NCBI RefSeq assembly: GCF_008630915.1
Contig: NZ_CP043909.1
Location: 3,162,001 to 3,226,000, forward strand
Source: Acinetobacter suaedae
Lineage (GTDB): Bacteria; Pseudomonadota; Gammaproteobacteria; Pseudomonadales; Moraxellaceae
DNA length: 64,000 bases
Direction of reading: 5' to 3'
Shown: positions 21,927-29,320 of the stretch, in pieces
Numbering within the stretch: the stretch's first letter is position 1
Layout: every line of letters starts with the position of its first letter
Made by a program: the position numbers and the translations under genes
Notes under the pieces: model-generated
Seen by the model: only the letters and a program-made list of their open reading frames with translations
What the model was told of the DNA's origin: nothing
Database searches by the model: none

Positions 21927-23057
21927 ATGTTGAATCAATTATTACCACACCACTACCCAGTCGTACTGGTGTGGTATTTGGTTCAACATTCGCTTTCCAG
22001 TTTTCAAAAAATTGTCGACTATTTTGGCGATTGCGAACAAGCAACCCAAACCAACCGTTTTTCTGAATGGCAACAATTGGGCTTACATGCCAATCATTTA
22101 AAACGTTTGGCTGATTTTCAAACATCCGAAGGACAACTACAGTTTACACAATTGGTAAAACTGATCTGCCAACATAGTGATTTCATTTTAACCCCTCAAG
22201 ATATTGGCTATCCGACACAGCTTCTCCCCTATCCAGATCGTCCTCCAATACTGTTTGGACAAGGGAATCCGCACGCTTTATTGCAACCACAAATTGCAAT
22301 GGTGGGGAGTCGTAAGCCTAGCCCACACGGACGACAAGTCGCTTATGATTTTGCGTATTATTTAAGTGAAAAAGGTTTTTATATTAGTAGTGGTCTAGCA
22401 CATGGTATAGATCATGCAGCTCATCAAGGTGGATTAGCTCACCAACGAACCATTGCTGTTGTAGGGACTGGATTAGACCGTGTCTATCCAACTCAACATG
22501 TACAGCTAGCCCAGCAAATTGCACAGTCGGGTGCTGTCATCTCTGAGTTCCTTCCCTCCACTATGCCTTTACAGCAACATTTTCCTCGCCGTAACCGGAT
22601 TGTCAGTGGTTTAAGTCTTGGTGTAGTTGTGGTTGAAGCCGCAATCAAAAGCGGTTCCCTCATTACTGCCAATCAAGCAGCGAACCAAGGGAAAATGGTA
22701 TTCGCAATTCCTGGACATATCTATAGTGAATATCATCAAGGCTGTCACCAACTCATTCGAGAAGGTGCAATTTTAGTCGACCACCCAGACCAAGTAATTG
22801 AAGATTTAGCCTTACCCACCCAGTGGCAATCCAAACAGCAGCCATCAGAAAAGTCCCCAACTACCACTCCAAGTCTTCCTCCACACTTGGTTGGGCTATA
22901 TCAGTGTTTAGACTGGGTTGGACAAGACATAGATCAACTGTCGCAACAACAGCAAAATAATATTGCTGAGCTTACCTCACAACTCATGGAGCTTGAATTA
23001 TTAGGTTTATGCACACAACAAGGCGGACGCTATTTACGTTGCCGTCCAATGCTTTAA
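21927..23057 (+). CDS. dprA: DNA processing protein DprA
   Basis: A 376-residue protein that loads RecA on incoming single-stranded DNA during natural transformation. An N-terminal SAM-like region precedes the Rossmann-like fold (about 110-320), with MVGSRKPSPHGRQVAYDFA, SSGLAHGIDHAAH, VVGTGLDRVYP, FPRRNRIVSGLS and KSGSLITANQA. A C-terminal winged helix (about 325-376) follows. Length is normal. It shares a short transcription unit with the LysM protein and tsaC. Competence is a known trait of Acinetobacter. Confidence 0.96.
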   Translation: MLNQLLPHHYPVVLVWYLVQHSLSSFQKIVDYFGDCEQATQTNRFSEWQQLGLHANHLKRLADFQTSEGQLQFTQLVKLICQHSDFILTPQDIGYPTQLLPYPDRPPILFGQGNPHALLQPQIAMVGSRKPSPHGRQVAYDFAYYLSEKGFYISSGLAHGIDHAAHQGGLAHQRTIAVVGTGLDRVYPTQHVQLAQQIAQSGAVISEFLPSTMPLQQHFPRRNRIVSGLSLGVVVVEAAIKSGSLITANQAANQGKMVFAIPGHIYSEYHQGCHQLIREGAILVDHPDQVIEDLALPTQWQSKQQPSEKSPTTTPSLPPHLVGLYQCLDWVGQDIDQLSQQQQNNIAELTSQLMELELLGLCTQQGGRYLRCRPML

Positions 23058-23093
23058 ACTAAGCTTTGTCTTCTCCTTTTTCGTATACATCAC

Positions 23094-23663
23094 ATGATTA
23101 CTTCCTCTGTTGCTGATGCCGCTCAACTTTTAAAACAAGGACAAGTACTCGCGTATCCTACTGAAGCCGTTTGGGGGCTAGGTTGTGATCCATTCAATCA
23201 ACAGGCATTTCAAAATATCCTTGAATGCAAACATCGTCCAATTGAAAAAGGTGTCATTTTATTAGCCGGCTGTATTGAGCAAGTAGAGCATTTATTACAA
23301 GATCTTGAAGCCACAATTCGGGATCAAGTGATTACCAGTTGGTCAAATCGCCTTGAAACAGAGCGTGCAACAACATGGCTCCTGCCTGCAGACCAACATA
23401 TTCCAACATGGATCAAAGGACAACATCCTTTAGTGGCAGTACGCGTCACTACACATCCATTATGTGTCGAACTTTGTCATCATTTTAATGGCTTTATTGT
23501 GTCTACGAGCGCTAATCCTGCTGGGTTAGCACCAGCCCGCAGCTTAGAGGAAGCACAAAATTACTTTGGTCATTCCCTGCATTACTTAGCAGGCAATCTA
23601 GGACTGAGCCAAGAACCGAGTCGGATTCTCAATGCATTAACAGGTGAAATTGTTCGCGCCTAA
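23094..23663 (+). CDS. tsaC: Threonylcarbamoyl-AMP synthase (Sua5/YciO/YrdC family)
   Basis: A 189-residue enzyme that makes threonylcarbamoyl-AMP from threonine, bicarbonate and ATP for t6A37 modification of tRNA. The YrdC fold is recognised by AYPTEAVWGLGCDP (20-33), CKHRPIEKGVILLAG (KxR-type motif) and STSANPAG (SxN motif). Short form without a Sua5 C-terminal domain, hence TsaC. The start is 36 bases after dprA; dprA-tsaC linkage is common. Confidence 0.94.
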   Translation: MITSSVADAAQLLKQGQVLAYPTEAVWGLGCDPFNQQAFQNILECKHRPIEKGVILLAGCIEQVEHLLQDLEATIRDQVITSWSNRLETERATTWLLPADQHIPTWIKGQHPLVAVRVTTHPLCVELCHHFNGFIVSTSANPAGLAPARSLEEAQNYFGHSLHYLAGNLGLSQEPSRILNALTGEIVRA

Positions 23664-23670
23664 AATAGGC

Positions 23671-23704
23671 AAAAAAAAGCTCAGTTATATAGGGATAACT
23701 GAGC
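23671..23704 (-). terminator. Strong Rho-independent terminator pointing to the minus strand
   Basis: Perfect 10-base arms GCTCAGTTAT and ATAACTGAGC around a six-base loop, followed on the minus strand by eight T. On the plus strand no T run follows, so it is not a good terminator for tsaC. Confidence 0.8.
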
Positions 23705-23814
23705 ATAAAAAGGATGTGTATAATCACATCCAGAGGGTTCGAAAATTCGGTCAGCAAGTGAAAAAATGTATCAATTTGCTTCAGTGGATATTATGGCGGA
23801 ATCATCTCATTTAT
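23671..23814 (-). ncRNA. Candidate small RNA between tsaC and the DMT transporter gene
   Basis: The 376-base gap holds a promoter-like pair on the minus strand (23821-23848) and, about 110-140 bases downstream, a small hairpin (GGATGTG / CACATCC, 23712-23731) and a strong Rho-independent terminator (23671-23704). No open frame of interest lies between. The terminator faces away from any annotated minus-strand gene end: the DMT transporter gene stops 340 bases earlier and has its own hairpin at 23994-24026. An independent transcript of roughly 144 bases is therefore inferred. I do not recognise the family. Rest of the gap is A+T-rich with nothing visible. Confidence 0.4.
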
Positions 23815-23820
23815 ACAAAT

Positions 23821-23848
23821 ATATTATTCCCCTAACAAAAAATGTGAA
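23821..23848 (-). promoter_or_regulatory. Candidate promoter of the small RNA
   Basis: Minus strand TTCACA (23843-23848) and TAATAT (23821-23826) with 16-base spacing. Prediction by eye in an A+T-rich region, so chance similarity is possible. Confidence 0.4.
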
Positions 23849-24039
23849 AAGCATACCATTTTTGTCATCTTTGGATTTTCAATAAAATTATATTTTTATT
23901 TTTATTAAGCTTTTTTTTGATGATAATTTTAGCTATTCTTAAAAATATGCCTTCAATATCAAATAGAAAGAATAGTCTTCATACTCATATTTTTGTGCGT
24001 TTGTCTATTTTTTAGCCAAACGCACATTCAATGGTCACC

Positions 24040-24960
24040 TTATCCTGTTGGTTTTAATGCGCGTGAAGACAATTTCACAGTTTTCTTCTGCGCCATAATG
24101 ATCCCAACTAAGATCATAAAACCACCAAGGGTATGATAAATTGTCCAGCTTTCCATCAACCAAAAACTTGCAATGATTGCTGTAAACACCGGCATTAAAT
24201 TCATGAAAATACTGGTTCGATTTGGACCTATTGTCTGAACAGCCAACATCCATAACAATGGTGCGATTAAGGATGGGAAGACCCCCGCATAAATTACACT
24301 TGCTGCATTTTCAGCATTGATCCAGTCCAGCCCTAACCAGAGTAAAAATGGCAGGTGGTATAACAAAGCGAATCCAATTTGAACATATAGACTAGTCATG
24401 AGGGGCAATTGTAATTGCCACTTTTTAAGAAATACACCATAAAAAGCATAAAACCCAACAGCAAGTACCATCACAGCATCACCCCAATGCCCACCTTGCA
24501 TAAATAAGCTCGAAATATGCCCTTGACCCATGACATAAAGCAATCCAGCAAATGACAGCACACTTCCTAAAATTGCGAATCGATTTGGGCGATCTTTTAA
24601 AATCAGATAGGAGATAAAAATGGTAAAGATAGGAACAAAAGCATTGACGATTCCCATATTAGTGGCAGTAGTATAGTGTGCTGCCGCATAGGATAAGCCT
24701 TGGTACAACACCATACCAAAAGCACTTAATACCGCCAATTTAGGAATCAGAGGGCGAATCAAAGTACGTTGTTGCCAAATTTTTGGTAACATAAACGGCG
24801 TTAATATCAGAAAAGCCACCAACCAACGATAAAAACTAATACTGACTGGTGAAATATAATCAGCAACGTAGCGAGTCACAGCAATATTCAGCGACCAAAT
24901 CAAGACCGCAATCAATGGCAATACGAATGCCCATTTCTGATATTTAGATAACTGACCCAT
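24040..24960 (-). CDS. DMT superfamily transporter, EamA family
   Basis: A 306-residue inner-membrane protein with ten predicted helices in two EamA repeats (about 10-145 and 155-295). Typical signatures are RWLVAFLILTPFML in the first repeat and NLMPVFTAIIASFWLMESW in the second. Such proteins export or import small metabolites; substrate cannot be read. It stands alone, with a hairpin (10-base arms at 23994-24003 and 24017-24026) just after its stop. Confidence 0.88.
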   Translation of the reverse strand: MGQLSKYQKWAFVLPLIAVLIWSLNIAVTRYVADYISPVSISFYRWLVAFLILTPFMLPKIWQQRTLIRPLIPKLAVLSAFGMVLYQGLSYAAAHYTTATNMGIVNAFVPIFTIFISYLILKDRPNRFAILGSVLSFAGLLYVMGQGHISSLFMQGGHWGDAVMVLAVGFYAFYGVFLKKWQLQLPLMTSLYVQIGFALLYHLPFLLWLGLDWINAENAASVIYAGVFPSLIAPLLWMLAVQTIGPNRTSIFMNLMPVFTAIIASFWLMESWTIYHTLGGFMILVGIIMAQKKTVKLSSRALKPTG

Positions 24961-25062
24961 CAGTTTGTCTCACCTTATTTCAACCATGCAAATATTGTGA
25001 GAGATGTCTAAAATAATTGAAATATCGTATATCAGACATTTATATCGCGCTTTAGACATCGA

Positions 25063-25710
25063 TTATTCGAATAATTCCCAAGTCCGCATCGCATGTTCCA
25101 CCACTTTATGTAATTGGGAGACCGTTGCACCATCCCGTGCTTGCATGGTTAAACCTTGTAACACCGTAGCGTAGAAATCAGCCATTTCCGTTACGGGTAC
25201 AGTTCCCGCCAAGTCACCATCAGCAACCCCTTGTTGCAGACGCTCTAGTAGCCTTTGCTTGGTTTTCAAACGTTTTTCTAAAATATTATGCTGAATTTGT
25301 TGTGCATTATCCGAACAGTTAATGGTTGCCACCACCAACATACATCCTGTTGGTTTATCTGGCTGTGCTAAACGTTGTACATTGTCATAAAGATAAAGTT
25401 CGAATGCCACTTTAGCAGTCTTCGCTTCTAAGAAGATCGCTTCAATAGGACAAGCCTCATGCGCCAAATAATAATCAATACATTTATAAAAAAGCCCAGC
25501 TTTATCACCAAAACTACTATATAAACTTGGTGCCGTCAGCTCCAATGCTTGTGTTAAGTCACTGACAGATGTCGCTTCATAACCATGCTCCCAAAACAGC
25601 AACATTGCTTTTTCTAAAGCCTGTTGCTCATCAAAGCACTTAGGCCGCCCACGCTTTTTTTTGAGCGTGTCGTCACTCGATGTTATTAGAGAATCATCTG
25701 CATGGGTCAT
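25063..25710 (-). CDS. TetR/AcrR family transcriptional regulator
   Basis: About 215 residues from the ATG at 25710. A basic KKKRGRPKCF segment precedes the helix-turn-helix (about 22-65: ALEKAMLLFWEHGYEATSVS then LTAPSLYSSFGDKAGLF), a pattern of the DUF1956/YxaF-like TetR regulators. The longer frame from 25773 would run into the promoter and has no ribosome site. It is divergent from the MFS pump gene, with TAACGATC-containing repeats between them, so it probably represses that pump. Confidence 0.87.
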   Translation of the reverse strand: MTHADDSLITSSDDTLKKKRGRPKCFDEQQALEKAMLLFWEHGYEATSVSDLTQALELTAPSLYSSFGDKAGLFYKCIDYYLAHEACPIEAIFLEAKTAKVAFELYLYDNVQRLAQPDKPTGCMLVVATINCSDNAQQIQHNILEKRLKTKQRLLERLQQGVADGDLAGTVPVTEMADFYATVLQGLTMQARDGATVSQLHKVVEHAMRTWELFE

Positions 25711-25730
25711 AGCAATCACAAATATTTTTA

Positions 25731-25798
25731 TAACGATCACTATTAAATTAATTGACGCCATCGCTTTTATCAACTATTTTATTTTTTAACGATCGTTA
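25731..25798. promoter_or_regulatory. Paired operator-like sites between TetR and the MFS pump
   Basis: A perfect 12-base palindrome TAACGATCGTTA lies at 25787-25798, 59 bases before the pump start. An imperfect copy, TAACGATCACTA, lies at 25731-25742, 21 bases before the TetR start. Their shared half-site TAACGATC is a plausible binding unit for the adjacent TetR protein. Confidence 0.6.
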
Positions 25799-25856
25799 TA
25801 AAAATTCAATCTTTTTCAATTTTATTGTTATCTATCTAACAATAAAGGAAATTATT

Positions 25857-27080
25857 ATGGAACAATCATCTCCCACTGATATACGACCCATTGAGTCAAA
25901 CCCTTCTCAAGGCAATTGGTTTGCATTGCTCTCTGTCACATTAAGTGCTTTCGCGCTGGTCACTGGCGAATTCCTTGCTGTGGGTGTACTTAATGAGATC
26001 GCACGAGATTTTCAAGTGTCCGTTGGGACAGCAGGTTTAACTGTTTCGTTAACGGCCATCGTCGGGATGTTTGCCGCAGTATTGATCCCGATATCGGCCA
26101 AAACACTGGATCGCCGGACACTATTACTACTGTTAACCTTGCTCATGATTTTGGCCAATTTCATTACAGCTTTTGCGTCCAACTTTGCATTATTACTGTT
26201 TGGACGTATTATTTTAGGGATTGCGATTGGTGGCTTTTGGGCAACAGCAGTTGCTCTCAGTGGTCGCTTAGCTCCACCGCATTTACCGATTGCCAAAGCA
26301 ACGGCTTGGGTCGCTTTCGGGGTAACCTTAGCAAGTGTACTCGGTGTACCTATGGGCACGTGGTTGGCACAGTATAACGGCTGGCGCACCTCTTTCACCG
26401 TCATATCACTCATGGGAATCTTGCTTTTTATCTTCCAATACCTCTATTTACCCCAATTAAAACCATCGTCTTCGCTGCGTTGGAAAGAACTTCCAATTCT
26501 TGTGCAACATCCCGCTGCTCGTAAGGGGCTGATTATTTTTATCTTTATGGGATTTGCACACTTCGCAGTTTATAGTTATTTTTCAGCCTTTTTTAAACAT
26601 CAGATTGATTTCTCTGATGGGCTGATTAGCCGTTTACTTTTGGTATATGGAATTGCGGGGATTTTTGGAAATATCTTTGCCGGTTATCTCGGGCAAATCA
26701 ATATTCGCTATACTTTTGCAGTCAGTGGTTTTGCATTCTTTTTGGCATTTCTAAGCCTGCCAATGTTTGGTGCACATATCATGACCGCTATTGTGTTGAC
26801 GGCTTTATGGGGCTTCGCTTATGGCATCATACCAACGGCAGTGAATATCTGGATGTTTACTCACGCACCAGAAGCAGTAGAAAAAGGCATGCCAATGGTG
26901 ACATTGACCTTCCTCATTTTAATTGCCTTAGGCAGTATGTTTGGCGGAATTATTGTCGATCATTTTGATGGAACCATTTTATTCTTTGCCATGCTTCCGC
27001 TGGTACTTTGTTCTCTGGTATTGATTTTCACCTTTGCACGCGGTTTAAATAACCCTCAGCTTAGCTGTAAAAGTGAATAA
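25857..27080 (+). CDS. MFS transporter, drug:H+ antiporter type
   Basis: A 407-residue, 12-helix inner-membrane pump of the DHA1/YdhP-like group. Seen are FALVTGEFLAVGVLNEIARDF in helix 1, the motif-A region TAKTLDRR (loop 2-3), and the motif-C-like FGVTLASVLGVPMGTWLAQ in helix 5. The start at 25857 has AAAGGA upstream; the earlier frame start at 25752 reads through the operator region. Such pumps export arabinose, purines or drugs; substrate is unknown. It is flanked by a divergent TetR gene and by an AraC regulator that starts 11 bases after its stop. Confidence 0.88.
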   Translation: MEQSSPTDIRPIESNPSQGNWFALLSVTLSAFALVTGEFLAVGVLNEIARDFQVSVGTAGLTVSLTAIVGMFAAVLIPISAKTLDRRTLLLLLTLLMILANFITAFASNFALLLFGRIILGIAIGGFWATAVALSGRLAPPHLPIAKATAWVAFGVTLASVLGVPMGTWLAQYNGWRTSFTVISLMGILLFIFQYLYLPQLKPSSSLRWKELPILVQHPAARKGLIIFIFMGFAHFAVYSYFSAFFKHQIDFSDGLISRLLLVYGIAGIFGNIFAGYLGQINIRYTFAVSGFAFFLAFLSLPMFGAHIMTAIVLTALWGFAYGIIPTAVNIWMFTHAPEAVEKGMPMVTLTFLILIALGSMFGGIIVDHFDGTILFFAMLPLVLCSLVLIFTFARGLNNPQLSCKSE

Positions 27081-27091
27081 AGGTGTCCCCC

Positions 27092-27865
27092 ATGAAGCAT
27101 GATGTGGCTGAACAATTTCCTTTTTTACATGGTATTGAAGTGCATGAGTTTCTCTATCAAAAAGACGATGTTGTTAGCCCACATTCTTCACTTTGGGGAG
27201 ACTTCAACTTTAGCCTTAATGGGACTTTAGAGTTTGATATTGAAGGAAAATATTACCTATCTCCACCCAGCTATGGACTGTGGTTACCACCGCGTACTGA
27301 ACATCAATCGCTGCCCGTAGAGCATGAGATTCATTATATTTGTATTCGTCTACACCCTAAATTTGGGCAATTTTTAGGAAATAGTTGTCGTTGTTTCAGT
27401 ATCCAACCTTTTTTCCGCGCATTGGTCATTCAAATCTTAGAACAACAAAAGCAAAACCATTCACCAGAGTATTTGGAACATCTACTCCAAGTATTGTTCG
27501 ATCAACTCAAACAAGCACCAACGTATTCACATTATCTCCCTCAAAGCAATCATCCTATTTTATCTCCAATTTTAGAAAAGCTTGCTGATCCTGAGTTATT
27601 TCATTTGAGCTTACAGCAAGTTCTTCATCATTTTAACGTGAGCGAACGACATGTATTGCGACTGAGTCAACAAGAGTTACAACTCACACTCTCAGAATGG
27701 CGCAATCGAGCAAAAATTATTTTTTCGATTAATCAAATTCGCGAAGGAATGACCATTAAACAATTGGCATTTGCACTTGGCTATCATCATAGTTCAAGTT
27801 TCATCGAGTTTTTTAAACGCTACACGGGACAAACCCCCATACAACTTAAAAATGCAACGCTTTAA
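27092..27865 (+). CDS. AraC family transcriptional regulator with cupin sensor
   Basis: A 257-residue regulator. The N-terminal cupin-like half (about 15-95) has HSSLWGDFNFSLNGTLEF and YGLWLPPRTEHQS; the C-terminal half carries two helix-turn-helix units (about 165-255), the second ending in the AraC signature FALGYHHSSSFIEFFKRYTGQTP. ATG at 27092 has AAAGG 8 bases before it; an in-frame GTG at 27083 overlaps that site. It is co-transcribed with the MFS pump, giving the pump two potential regulators. Confidence 0.87.
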   Translation: MKHDVAEQFPFLHGIEVHEFLYQKDDVVSPHSSLWGDFNFSLNGTLEFDIEGKYYLSPPSYGLWLPPRTEHQSLPVEHEIHYICIRLHPKFGQFLGNSCRCFSIQPFFRALVIQILEQQKQNHSPEYLEHLLQVLFDQLKQAPTYSHYLPQSNHPILSPILEKLADPELFHLSLQQVLHHFNVSERHVLRLSQQELQLTLSEWRNRAKIIFSINQIREGMTIKQLAFALGYHHSSSFIEFFKRYTGQTPIQLKNATL

Positions 27866-27980
27866 AGTTATACATTTTTCATCATATTTTGTATGTATTC
27901 ATATCAATAGCATTGCACTCTAAAAGATTAGCAGTTAAAACAAACAAGTGATTTCACAACAACAAATTAGGACACCCTCC

Positions 27981-28526
27981 ATGAGCCAATCGGTTTATCA
28001 CATTCCAGTTAAAGACATTAAAGGTCAAGAAATTGATCTAGAACAATATAAAGGCAAAGTTTTACTACTGGTGAATGTTGCCTCAAAATGTGGATTGACC
28101 CCTCAATACGAAGGTTTAGAAAAACTATATCAAGCGAAAAAAGATCAAGGCTTGGAAATTCTCGGCTTCCCTGCCAATAACTTCTTAGAACAAGAACCGG
28201 GTTCAAATGAAGAAATCGAGCAATTCTGTTCACTCAATTATGATGTACATTTCCCGCTTTTCGCCAAAATTTCTGTCGCGGGTGATGATAAGCATCCACT
28301 TTACCAGACATTGACCCAAGCGATTCCAGAGCGTATTGGAGAAGGGCCTTGGTGGAAAGACCTTGTAGATTATGGTTTAACACCTAATAACCCACCAGAA
28401 GTACTTTGGAATTTTGAGAAATTCCTCGTCAATAAACAAGGCGAAATCGTTGCACGCTTTGCACCTGATATCACTGCAGATGACGAACGCATTGTGACTG
28501 CGATTGAAGCGGAATTGGCAAAATAG
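27981..28526 (+). CDS. Glutathione/thioredoxin peroxidase (BtuE-like)
   Basis: A 181-residue thiol peroxidase that reduces hydroperoxides. The peroxidatic cysteine is C37 in NVASKCGLTPQY, and a resolving cysteine is kept in FCSLNYDVHFPLF, suggesting thioredoxin dependence. WNFEKFLV holds the conserved Trp-Asn. In E. coli BtuE the middle motif is FPCNQF; here it is FPANNF, so the Gln of the catalytic tetrad is replaced by Asn. ATG at 27981 has AGGA upstream; the longer GTG frame adds a non-family N-terminus. A hairpin with arms GAGAAGAATA/TATTCTTCTC follows at 28540-28563. Confidence 0.9.
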   Translation: MSQSVYHIPVKDIKGQEIDLEQYKGKVLLLVNVASKCGLTPQYEGLEKLYQAKKDQGLEILGFPANNFLEQEPGSNEEIEQFCSLNYDVHFPLFAKISVAGDDKHPLYQTLTQAIPERIGEGPWWKDLVDYGLTPNNPPEVLWNFEKFLVNKQGEIVARFAPDITADDERIVTAIEAELAK

Positions 28527-28691
28527 TTTCATCATCGTTGAGAAGAATAATTTTATTCTTCTCACACCTCAGCTCGAACCAACCTGTATTATCTTATTGC
28601 GTGAAAATGTTAACGAATTGCAAAAATCACATTTTTCTTCACACTTTCTGATTATAGTGACGCTCTTTTCAGATTTTGATGAAGTTCTGTC

Positions 28692-29294
28692 ATGCTTAAA
28701 CACCGTTCTATCTCTGCGATTCTCTCTGCAACGGCACTCATTAGCACGATTGCGCTGGTAGGTTGTGACCAATCACCTCAAAAGAATGAACAAACTCAGC
28801 AATCTACTGAACTAGAACAAAATATTTCTTCGAGCACAGAACAAAAGCCCCTTTCGAATATAGTAGAAGAACAGAGTCTAAGTCATGGCAATATGTTTAA
28901 TATCATCCGTGATGTTGCGCAATTGCAACTCAAAACAGATGACTATACAGCATTGCTCCAGAACTCACAGAGCCAACTCGAACAGGCGATTCAAAACCAG
29001 AATGTTCAACAACTCAAAGAAAGTACTGCAAAACTTAAACAAGAGCTTCATGCATTACATGATGTTTTGTTGTCTTTGCAACTCAAAAGCACCGAAGTAG
29101 ACCAAATCCGCCAAAGTCTGCTGAGTGCAAATCAACAGTTACTCAATCTACCTCTTTTACATGGTCAACAAGACATTAGCCAATTAGATTTTGAAAAAAT
29201 CGCAGCACAGTTTAATAAAATTCAAGTCGATATGTTAAAACTTGCAACCCTTGTTTTAGGGAGTTCAACCTCAGAGGCAGATCATTCAAGCTAA
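28692..29294 (+). CDS. Putative lipoprotein, coiled-coil, function unknown
   Basis: A 200-residue protein with a lipoprotein signal peptide ending in the lipobox LVGC (cysteine 25). The mature part is rich in Gln, Ser, Glu and Lys and has heptad-like leucines from about 75 to 185 (LLQNSQSQLEQAIQNQNVQQ region), so an envelope-anchored helical protein is likely. I recognise no family. It converges with the 717-residue protein gene. Confidence 0.75.
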   Translation: MLKHRSISAILSATALISTIALVGCDQSPQKNEQTQQSTELEQNISSSTEQKPLSNIVEEQSLSHGNMFNIIRDVAQLQLKTDDYTALLQNSQSQLEQAIQNQNVQQLKESTAKLKQELHALHDVLLSLQLKSTEVDQIRQSLLSANQQLLNLPLLHGQQDISQLDFEKIAAQFNKIQVDMLKLATLVLGSSTSEADHSS

Positions 29295-29320
29295 TCCATA
29301 AATTTTCTGATTTCTAAATC

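Noticed and set aside
23644..23835. 63-codon plus-strand frame after tsaC
   Set aside because: Runs through the terminator hairpin and overlaps the end of tsaC; more likely non-coding.
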